5,438 nt of DNA from positions 1 through 5,438 of the forward strand of contig CAIMMA010000476.1 in NCBI GenBank assembly GCA_903842475.1, given 5' to 3'. Shown piece by piece: positions 1 through 5,188 of this stretch (within the stretch, counting starts at the first letter, position 1; each line of letters opens with the position of its first letter). The position numbers and the translations under genes are program-made. This DNA is from an uncultured bacterium. Lineage in GTDB: Bacteria; Desulfobacterota; Desulfobulbia; Desulfobulbales; Desulfobulbaceae. The notes under the pieces were generated by a model that was not told the origin of the DNA, did no database searches, and worked only from the letters and a program-made list of their open reading frames with translations.

Positions 1-150
1 GCCTACGACGTGGTCATCGAAGGAGTGAGCCTAGTCCGTAATTATATGGAGCAATTCAAGGAAATCCTGACAAAAGATGGGTATGCTGGCCTTGTTAAGC
101 AAATAAAAGAGAAGATCGCTAATATAGAAAAAGAACAGCAGAAAAGTTGA
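1..150 (+). CDS. C-terminal fragment of an unrecognised protein
   Basis: An open frame runs from the window edge to a TGA stop at 148-150, giving the last 49 residues of a protein whose start lies upstream. The visible part is hydrophilic and mostly alpha-helical in character. It ends in a Lys/Glu/Gln-rich tail (KQIKEKIANIEKEQQKS) of the kind that forms an amphipathic helix or short coiled coil. There is no cysteine motif, no transmembrane segment and no catalytic motif I recognise, so I assign no function. The gene runs in the same direction as the downstream cluster. It is separated from it by 227 bases containing a hairpin terminator and a new promoter, so it is probably a separate transcription unit. 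The reading frame is supported by its agreement with the stop and the terminator right after it, not by homology. Confidence 0.6.
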   Translation, partial: AYDVVIEGVSLVRNYMEQFKEILTKDGYAGLVKQIKEKIANIEKEQQKS

Positions 151-154
151 TTGT

Positions 155-213
155 TTCACTGGGCCGAGCCCTGATTCGACCCAGTGAACATTACCTCGTT
201 TGTTTGATTTTTT
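155..213 (+). terminator. Probable Rho-independent terminator of the upstream gene
   Basis: A nine-base-pair perfect stem (TTCACTGGG at 155-163 with CCCAGTGAA at 180-188) is extended by a C/A mismatch and two more pairs (165-166 with 177-178), closing a 10-base loop. It begins five bases after the stop of the upstream gene. The following sequence is U-rich, but the first clean T run (T6 at 208-213) begins about 20 bases after the stem, so this is not a textbook terminator. Position and stem quality make a terminator the best reading. An mRNA 3'-end stabilising hairpin is the alternative. Confidence 0.6.
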
Positions 214-320
214 CCTTCTTGTTCCCCTTTTTTTCATCCTTTTTTTTCGATGCTAACATGCTTTTTCGGCGACAATTTCTTTCTCGCTGTGTTTTTAGTT
301 GGCGGATCATCTTTTTTTTT
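191..320. other. Extremely T-rich non-coding tract
   Basis: By my count about 72 of these 130 bases are T and only about 13 are A on the plus strand, with runs T6 (208-213), T7 (228-234), T8 (240-247) and T9 (312-320). No credible gene is seen in it on either strand. The minus-strand open frame crossing it translates to a low-complexity Lys/Arg then Phe/Leu string. The tract joins the terminator to the promoter at 299-327. It may act as a long U-rich termination zone, as curved DNA upstream of the promoter, or both; these roles are inferences. Confidence 0.6.
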
Positions 321-327
321 GTATAAT
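299..327 (+). promoter_or_regulatory. Sigma70-type promoter for the rpmF-plsX-fabH cluster
   Basis: A -35 element TTGGCG (299-304, four of six matches to TTGACA) and a perfect -10 element TATAAT (322-327) are separated by exactly 17 bases. Transcription would start near 334, giving a leader of about 45 bases before the DUF177 gene at 378. The spacer includes a run of nine T (312-320). This is the only strong promoter match in the gap before the cluster. A short CAACC/GGTTG pairing (348-352 with 365-369) in the leader could partly cover the ribosome binding site AGGGG (362-366), but it is too weak to call as regulation. Confidence 0.7.
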
Positions 328-377
328 TTACAGCTTCGACCAAAATCCAACCAAGGCGTGTAGGGGTTGCAGCAGGA

Positions 378-902
378 ATGAGGATTGCGTTTAGCGAAAT
401 TTCACTATCTGGAAACAGTTACGAGGTGCATCGTTTTGATAGCCTTGTGTCGCAGCAAGACTTTTCGGTGAAGGAGCCTTTCTCGGCGCATTGCACTTTG
501 AAGCGCAAGGGCGACAACAAGGTTGAGATGCAAGGCCGATTGCAAACTCGGCTCTCCTTGACTTGTGACCGTTGTCTTGGCTCCTATGATGTCGATGTGG
601 ACACAGAATTGCTGATCCTTTTCGAGATGGAATCGACAGAGTCCTGGCAGGTGAAAGAGCTTGAGCGAACCTTGTCTGATTTGGACAGCATCATTCTCGA
701 TGAACCGGTTGTTGATCTTGACGATGTTTTGCGGCAGCAGTTGTATCTTTCGCTGCCACTGAAGATGTTGTGTTCGCAGCAATGCAAAGGCCTCTGTGCC
801 CAATGCGGAATTAATCGCAATCTTGCCGAATGCAATTGTGCCAATGAACATCCCCTCGGATCTTTTGCGGCCCTTGCGCAGTTGAAAAAAAAAGTTTCTT
901 GA
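378..902 (+). CDS. yceD: DUF177 family protein, YceD-like (large-subunit rRNA accumulation protein)
   Basis: This 174-residue protein matches the DUF177/YceD family in length and in its cysteine layout. Family proteins are small and cytosolic; E. coli YceD and its plant relatives are needed for normal 23S rRNA accumulation. A central CxxC (Cys63, Cys66 in LTCDRCLGSY) is followed by an acidic stretch (about 70-118). A C-terminal cluster contains Cys132, 136, 140, 143, 152 and 154, including the typical CKGLCAQCGINRN segment. These cysteines probably bind a metal, most likely zinc. The ATG at 378 is chosen because AGGGG (362-366) lies 11 bases upstream and the protein starts at the usual family N terminus. 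AGGA directly abuts the ATG and is too close to serve. It lies just upstream of rpmF, the classic bacterial pairing. The biochemical role is known from relatives, not shown here. Confidence 0.88.
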   Translation: MRIAFSEISLSGNSYEVHRFDSLVSQQDFSVKEPFSAHCTLKRKGDNKVEMQGRLQTRLSLTCDRCLGSYDVDVDTELLILFEMESTESWQVKELERTLSDLDSIILDEPVVDLDDVLRQQLYLSLPLKMLCSQQCKGLCAQCGINRNLAECNCANEHPLGSFAALAQLKKKVS

Positions 903-911
903 AATCATAAA

Positions 912-956
912 TTGTCCGCATGGCATAGAGCCGGTTCTGTTCTAGCAGGCGGATAA
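912..956 (+). promoter_or_regulatory. Conserved-looking RNA hairpin in the rpmF leader
   Basis: Between the DUF177 stop and rpmF, TTGTCCGC (912-919) pairs over eight positions (one G-U) with GCGGATAA (949-956). Inside it, GC (923-924) pairs with GC (945-946), and TAGAGC (926-931) pairs with GTTCTA (939-944, one G-U) around a seven-base loop. No T run follows, so it is not an intrinsic terminator. The hairpin ends 14 bases before the strong ribosome binding site of rpmF. It could be an mRNA processing site, a stability element or a ribosomal-protein feedback target; which of these is unknown. Confidence 0.5.
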
Positions 957-981
957 CCACAGAATATAATGGAGGAATACA

Positions 982-1170
982 ATGGCTTTACCTAAAAGAA
1001 GACATTCTCATTCACGGACCAGGCAACGCCGTGCGCATGACGCTTTAGTTAAACCAAACGTCGGCAAGTGTCCTGAGTGCGGCGAACCGAAGATGATGCA
1101 TCAGCTTTGCGGTGGTTGCGGCATGTATAAAGGCAGGAATGTTATCAGTCTTGGGGAAGATCTTAATTAG
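982..1170 (+). CDS. rpmF: 50S ribosomal protein L32
   Basis: This complete 62-residue protein is bL32, a small basic component of the large ribosomal subunit. The N terminus MALPKRRHSHSRTRQRRAHD is the hallmark L32 start, rich in Arg, Lys and His for rRNA contact. Two CxxC pairs follow (Cys30/Cys33 in CPECGE and Cys43/Cys46 in CGGCG), forming the zinc-ribbon version of the protein rather than the cysteine-free paralogue seen in some bacteria under zinc limitation. The length is normal for the zinc-binding form. The start is fixed by a strong ribosome binding site, GGAGGA at 971-976, five bases before the ATG. It sits 79 bases after the DUF177 gene and 8 bases before plsX, so it is probably cotranscribed with both. 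That couples ribosome supply to lipid synthesis genes, as in many bacteria. Confidence 0.97.
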   Translation: MALPKRRHSHSRTRQRRAHDALVKPNVGKCPECGEPKMMHQLCGGCGMYKGRNVISLGEDLN

Positions 1171-1178
1171 GCAATACG

Positions 1179-2195
1179 GTGAGGATAGCCCTAGACGCCA
1201 TGGGAGGCGACCGGGGGTCAGAAATGGCGATCCAAGGCGCACTTGCCGCGGTTCGAGATACGGAAGGTCTCGAAGTCATTCTGATTGGCCCTCGTACTAT
1301 ATTAGAACAGCAGCTATCCGAACATGCTGCTGCTGCCGGCAGCAGTGATCTCCTCGGGCGAATCTTCGTGCACCATGCGACGGAAGTTATCACCATGGAT
1401 GATTCGCCGGTGGATGCGGTCCGGAAGAAGAAAGAAGCCACCATCATGGTCGGCTTCGATCTGGTGAAAAAGGGTCAGGCAGACGCCGTTGTCTCAGCCG
1501 GTAATTCCGGAGCAACCATGGCTGCTGCCGTCCGGAAACTCGGGCGGCTTCCGGGGATATCCCGGCCGGGAATCGCCAGTTTTTTCCCAACCTTGAAAAA
1601 ACCGGTCATGCTCATGGACATTGGAGCCAATGTCGATTGTCGACCGCAGCATCTGTATCAATTCGCGGTGATGGCGTCTTCTTGTTCACGTTTGCTGCTT
1701 AATTTCGACCAACCCCGCATAGGTCTTCTTAGTATTGGTGAAGAAACCGGCAAAGGCAATGCTCTTGTCAAGGAAACATATGAGCTTTTAAAGCAGAGCC
1801 CGCTCAATTTTATCGGCAATGTCGAAGGGCGAGATGTCTATAAGGGTGATGTCGATGTCATTGTCTGCGACGGATTTGTCGGCAATATCTCCTTGAAGAT
1901 CAGCGAAGGATTAGCTGAAGCGGCCATGCAGATGCTAAAAAGAGAAATTATGAAAACCTGGCGGGCCAAGTTGGGGTACCTGCTTATTCGTGAAGCCTTC
2001 AAAGGTTTTAAAAAACAGGTCGATTACGCCGAGTATGGCGGGGCCCCGCTGCTTGGAATTGATGGGACCGGGATCATCTGTCACGGGTCCTCCAACGCCA
2101 TTGCCATCCGCAATGCCATAGAGGTTGCGGCTAACATGGTGCGCAACCGCGTCAACGAAGCTATTGTTCAAGCCTTAGGCGAATACGCCGCTTAG
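1179..2195 (+). CDS. plsX: Phosphate acyltransferase PlsX
   Basis: PlsX is a peripheral membrane enzyme that converts acyl-ACP and phosphate into acyl-phosphate, the donor used by PlsY to acylate glycerol-3-phosphate in phospholipid synthesis. The 338-residue product has normal family length and carries the expected motifs in order: DAMGGD (6-11), SAGNSGAT (106-113), MDIGANVDC (146-154), IGEETGKGN (186-194), NVEGRD (214-219), CDGFVGNI (230-237), EYGGAPLLGIDG (285-296) and CHGSSNAIAIRNAI (301-314). The start is GTG at 1179, chosen because the protein must begin just before RIALDAMGGD. Only a weak ribosome binding site (AGG within 1169-1171, overlapping the rpmF stop) is visible, so translation is probably coupled to rpmF, whose stop is 8 bases away. 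fabH follows after 14 bases. Nothing appears missing or broken. Confidence 0.96.
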   Translation: MRIALDAMGGDRGSEMAIQGALAAVRDTEGLEVILIGPRTILEQQLSEHAAAAGSSDLLGRIFVHHATEVITMDDSPVDAVRKKKEATIMVGFDLVKKGQADAVVSAGNSGATMAAAVRKLGRLPGISRPGIASFFPTLKKPVMLMDIGANVDCRPQHLYQFAVMASSCSRLLLNFDQPRIGLLSIGEETGKGNALVKETYELLKQSPLNFIGNVEGRDVYKGDVDVIVCDGFVGNISLKISEGLAEAAMQMLKREIMKTWRAKLGYLLIREAFKGFKKQVDYAEYGGAPLLGIDGTGIICHGSSNAIAIRNAIEVAANMVRNRVNEAIVQALGEYAA

Positions 2196-2209
2196 AAGCA
2201 GGTTCATTA

Positions 2210-3187
2210 ATGAATAAAGCTGTCATACTTGGAACTGGTTCCTGCCTGCCGAAAAGAGCGTTGTCTAATGCTGATCTCGAACAGATGGTCGATACCACTG
2301 ACGAATGGATCATCTCAAGGACCGGTATCCGTAACCGGCATATTGCAGGCGAGAACGAACTCAATTTCCAATTGGCCACCACCGCTGCCAAGCGGGCCAT
2401 GGCCAATGCAGGTATTGAACCCTCCGAGCTCGACCTTATCATCGTCGCAACCATTTCTCCGCACATGATCATGCCTTCCACAGCCTGCTTCGTACAGGCG
2501 GAAATCGGCGCGGTTAATGCTTTTGCCTTTGATATTAATGCTGCTTGCGCCGGATTTACCTATGGGTTGGACATGGCCAGTAAGTACATCCAGAGCCGCC
2601 CGGATATGAAAATTTTGTTGATTGGTGCGGAGACGCTTTCTGCACGGGTCAACTGGGAAGATCGAAACACCTGTGTGATTTTTGGCGACGGGGCCGGTGC
2701 TGTTGTCATTGGGGGGGCGGCTGACGGCCGTGGCGTTTTTGGCAGCAGTCTCCATGCCGATGGCAGGTTGTGGGACCTGTTGTATATGGACAGCCCCAAA
2801 AGTCTTAATCCTGATCTGCAGCAAAAAAATTGGCAGGGTTCTTTCATTCAGATGAATGGGAGCGATATTTTTAAACACGCTGTCCGTTTAATGGAAAACG
2901 CGGTTACCGGCTTGATGGAGAAGCATGGGGTAACCCTTGATGATATCAATCTAATGATTCCTCATCAGGCTAATATTCGTATCCTTAATAATTTAAAGGA
3001 TAGGCTGAAAATGCCGGATGAAAAAGTTTTCGTCAATCTTGGCAAATATGGTAATACCTCAGCCGCCAGCATCCCTATCGCCTTGGACGAGGCCAATAAA
3101 CAGGGACGCCTGATTCGTGGAGAGATTGTACTGTTGTGTACCTTTGGCGGCGGCCTCACCTGGGGTTCGCTGCTCATGCGGTGGTAA
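2210..3187 (+). CDS. fabH: 3-oxoacyl-ACP synthase III (KAS III, FabH)
   Basis: FabH starts type II fatty acid synthesis by condensing an acyl-CoA primer with malonyl-ACP. The 325-residue protein has the thiolase fold signatures and the full catalytic triad by motif: Cys113 in DINAACAGFTYG, His252 in IPHQANIRI, and Asn282 in GKYGNTSAASIP. The N-terminal TDEWIISRTGIRNRHIA segment (about 30-46) and the glycine-rich FGDGAGAVV (158-166) and GGGLTWGS (313-320) motifs are also typical. The residue just before the PS motif in the primer-pocket region is Met88, where E. coli FabH has Phe87, so primer choice may differ. The ATG at 2210 has AGG (2200-2202) seven bases upstream. It follows plsX by 14 bases. 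Instead of fabD, the next gene is an acyl-CoA dehydrogenase 19 bases downstream. Confidence 0.96.
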   Translation: MNKAVILGTGSCLPKRALSNADLEQMVDTTDEWIISRTGIRNRHIAGENELNFQLATTAAKRAMANAGIEPSELDLIIVATISPHMIMPSTACFVQAEIGAVNAFAFDINAACAGFTYGLDMASKYIQSRPDMKILLIGAETLSARVNWEDRNTCVIFGDGAGAVVIGGAADGRGVFGSSLHADGRLWDLLYMDSPKSLNPDLQQKNWQGSFIQMNGSDIFKHAVRLMENAVTGLMEKHGVTLDDINLMIPHQANIRILNNLKDRLKMPDEKVFVNLGKYGNTSAASIPIALDEANKQGRLIRGEIVLLCTFGGGLTWGSLLMRW

Positions 3188-3193
3188 GATACT

Positions 3194-3209
3194 AAGGAGA
3201 GTATTTGTG
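3194..3209 (+). promoter_or_regulatory. Ribosome binding site fixing the GTG start of the dehydrogenase
   Basis: AAGGAGA (3194-3200) lies seven bases (from the end of GGAG) before a GTG at 3207. This in-frame GTG gives an N terminus MDYFFTEQQQ that matches acyl-CoA dehydrogenases. An earlier in-frame GTG at 3117 would add 30 residues encoded inside the 3' end of fabH, with a cysteine-rich sequence unlike the family, so it is rejected. Confidence 0.85.
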
Positions 3210-4355
3210 GATTATTTTTTTACTGAACAACAGCAGATGATTATCGATACCGCCCGGGAAATCACCAATGAGAAAATTATCCCGGTGCGCGCGGAATTGG
3301 ATGAAAAAAATCAATTCCCCAAAGCGATATTGCAAGACATCGCTAAAGCGGATTTGTTTAGCATATTTGTACCGGAAGAATACGGTGGACTTGGTGGTGG
3401 CTGTTACGATATCGTGCTTGCCTTGGAAGAGTTGGCCCGTGGTTGCGTTGGCGTGGCCACCAGTTACGCGGCCAGCGCACTGGGTATTTTTCCGGTCATG
3501 ATTGCCGGCAGTGTGGAACAGAAGCAAAAATATTTGCCCGATATCGCCTCCGGTGTACGGTGGGCGGCCTTCGGGTTGACCGAAGCCAACGCCGGCAGTG
3601 ATGCCTCGGGAATCAGAACCACCGCTGTCTTGGATGGCGAGGAATGGATTCTCAACGGAACCAAGCAATGGATCACCAACGGCGGTGAGTCCCAGATTTA
3701 TTCAATTGTCGCGTTGACCGATCCCAGTAAGGGCGCTCGTGGTGCTTCTATTTTTATCGTCGAAGATGGCGACCCCGGATTTTCCTACGGGAAAAAAGAA
3801 GACAAAATGGGGATTCGCTCCTCCTCAACCCGTGAGCTCATTCTTAAAGATTGCAGAATACCTAAAGACCGGCTCGTTGGGAAAAAGGGGACCGGTTTCA
3901 TAACGGTTATGAAAACCCTGGATATGTCCCGACCCGGCATCGCTTCCCTGGCGATCGGTCTTGGCCAGGCTGCTCTTGACGAGGCGGTGCTTTATGCCAA
4001 ACAGCGTGTCCAGTTCGGTAAGCCTATTATTGGTTTTCAAGCGGTGCAGCATATCCTGGCCGACATGGCTATTCAACTTGAAGCCGGTCGGGCCTTGGTC
4101 TATGCCGCTGCGCGGCACATCGACAGCAATCCAAAAAATATGTCCAAAGCCTCTTCCATGTGCAAGGTTTTCGCTACTGATATGGCGATGAAAGTGACGA
4201 CCGATGCTGTCCAGGTCCTTGGCGGGTATGGGTATATGAAAGAGTATCCTGTTGAGAAAATGATGCGCGACGCCAAGATTCTCCAGATCTATGAAGGCAC
4301 TAATCAAATCCAGCGCAATGTTATCGGCCAGGAATTGAACAAAGAATATTCTTGA
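3207..4355 (+). CDS. Acyl-CoA dehydrogenase (short-chain/butyryl-CoA dehydrogenase type)
   Basis: This is a FAD enzyme that interconverts an acyl-CoA and its trans-2-enoyl-CoA, passing electrons to or from an Etf. From the GTG at 3207 it has 382 residues, the usual family length. Visible landmarks are FTEQQQM (5-11) at the start of the N-terminal helical domain, AAFGLTEANAGSDASG (120-135) for flavin and substrate contact, WITNGG (155-160), KKEDKMGIRSSSTREL (196-211), QRVQFGKPI (266-274), QVLGGYGY (336-343) and YEGTNQIQRN (362-371). Glu363 in YEGT is the catalytic base position of short- and medium-chain and butyryl-CoA dehydrogenases; isovaleryl- and long-chain-type enzymes place it elsewhere. 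The exact substrate cannot be read. It is followed by etfB after 12 bases, so it almost certainly works with that Etf. Its position after fabH is unusual, and it may act on acyl-CoA primers or as a reductase rather than in beta-oxidation. Confidence 0.93.
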   Translation: MDYFFTEQQQMIIDTAREITNEKIIPVRAELDEKNQFPKAILQDIAKADLFSIFVPEEYGGLGGGCYDIVLALEELARGCVGVATSYAASALGIFPVMIAGSVEQKQKYLPDIASGVRWAAFGLTEANAGSDASGIRTTAVLDGEEWILNGTKQWITNGGESQIYSIVALTDPSKGARGASIFIVEDGDPGFSYGKKEDKMGIRSSSTRELILKDCRIPKDRLVGKKGTGFITVMKTLDMSRPGIASLAIGLGQAALDEAVLYAKQRVQFGKPIIGFQAVQHILADMAIQLEAGRALVYAAARHIDSNPKNMSKASSMCKVFATDMAMKVTTDAVQVLGGYGYMKEYPVEKMMRDAKILQIYEGTNQIQRNVIGQELNKEYS

Positions 4356-4367
4356 GAGAAGCAGGGC

Positions 4368-5147
4368 ATGCATATAATTGTTTGTGTCAAACAAGTTCCG
4401 GACGCTAAAGATGTTCGATTGGACCCGATAACCAATACCTTGGCGCGCGAAGGCGTGGATGCAATCATGAACCCTTATGATCGCCATGCTCTAGAAGAGG
4501 CGGTAGCCATCAAAGAACAGATGGGCGGGAAGGTAACGGTAATCACCATGGGACCGCCGCAGGCCGAGGCGGTTCTGCGTGAGGCTATTGCCTGTGGTGC
4601 TGATGACGGGGTGTTAATCTCGGATCGGGCCTTTGCTGGTGCGGATACTTGGGCAACCTCCTATACCTTGGCCAATGCCGTGAAAACTTTAGGGCTGTTC
4701 GATCTTATCTTTTGCGGTAAGCAGGCCATCGATGGCGACACTGCTCAAGTCGGCCCGGGACTCGCCTATCGTTTGCAACTCCCGTTTGCAACCTGCATCC
4801 AGAAAACCCGCTCGGTCACTACAGAAAGTATTGAGGTGGAACGGATGATGGATGACGGCTTTGACGTACTGCGCCTGCCGTTGCCAGCTCTACTGACCGT
4901 TGTCAAGGATATCAATGAGCCGCGGGTCGCTTCTTTGAAAGGTAAAATGAAGGCCAAAAAGTTCGAGATCACCAAGTTTTCCGCTGCCGATATTGGTGCG
5001 GACCCTCAATGCATTGGCCTGGCCGGTTCCCCGACCCAGGTTGTTCGGGTTTTTTCCCCTGAGGCCCGTGGGGATCGCAAAATTTTTTCAGGAAGTGTCG
5101 AAGAGCAGGTGGACCAATTGGTTGCATGTCTTAAGGCATATCTCTAG
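4368..5147 (+). CDS. etfB: Electron transfer flavoprotein beta subunit, probable bifurcating type
   Basis: EtfB pairs with EtfA and exchanges electrons with acyl-CoA dehydrogenases. The complete 259-residue protein starts with the canonical MHIIVCVKQVPD. It contains VTVITMGPPQA (56-66), ADTWATS (92-98), GKQAIDGDTAQVGP (117-130) and the partner-docking loop around EPRVASLKGKMKAKK (184-198). Leu190 aligns with the anchor leucine (Leu195) of human EtfB. From memory, ADTWATS and IDGDTAQVGP are typical of EtfB from anaerobes such as Acidaminococcus and of caffeyl-CoA reductase CarD, in which this subunit binds a second FAD and NADH is oxidised with electron bifurcation. Mitochondrial-type proteins have IDDDCNQTG-like loops and bind AMP there. 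GAGA (4356-4359) lies eight bases before the ATG. The gene is 12 bases after the dehydrogenase. Bifurcation is an inference; EtfB identity is certain. Confidence 0.96.
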   Translation: MHIIVCVKQVPDAKDVRLDPITNTLAREGVDAIMNPYDRHALEEAVAIKEQMGGKVTVITMGPPQAEAVLREAIACGADDGVLISDRAFAGADTWATSYTLANAVKTLGLFDLIFCGKQAIDGDTAQVGPGLAYRLQLPFATCIQKTRSVTTESIEVERMMDDGFDVLRLPLPALLTVVKDINEPRVASLKGKMKAKKFEITKFSAADIGADPQCIGLAGSPTQVVRVFSPEARGDRKIFSGSVEEQVDQLVACLKAYL

Positions 5148-5188
5148 AAAGCAGTCCGTCTGCTACTGATAATTGAGTACCTCTTCCA

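Noticed and set aside
31..237. 68-residue minus-strand open frame over the terminator and T-rich tract
   Set aside because: The sequence is low-complexity (Lys/Arg then Phe/Leu from A/T runs), overlaps a plus-strand coding end and a hairpin, and matches nothing recognisable.
405..926. 173-residue minus-strand open frame antisense to the DUF177 gene
   Set aside because: It overlaps a clear family member almost completely, has no recognisable motif, and is explained by the codon pattern of the real gene.
965..970. TATAAT sequence upstream of rpmF
   Set aside because: There is no -35 match at the right distance (942-947 is CTAGCA), and a start about seven bases downstream would remove the rpmF ribosome binding site.
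1330..1345. Perfect 16-base palindrome CTGCTGCCGGCAGCAG
   Set aside because: It lies within plsX in a run of Ala codons followed by Gly-Ser-Ser, in a variable part of the protein. It is most simply a by-product of GCT/GCC codons, with no sign of an operator or insertion.
3117..3206. Longer version of the acyl-CoA dehydrogenase starting at GTG 3117
   Set aside because: It would overlap the end of fabH by about 70 bases and add a 30-residue extension unlike the family. The GTG at 3207 has a strong AAGGAGA site and gives a standard N terminus.
3825..4487. 220-residue minus-strand open frame antisense to the dehydrogenase and etfB
   Set aside because: It spans the boundary of two well-supported genes, its translation has no family resemblance, and it fits the usual shadow frame of codon-biased genes.
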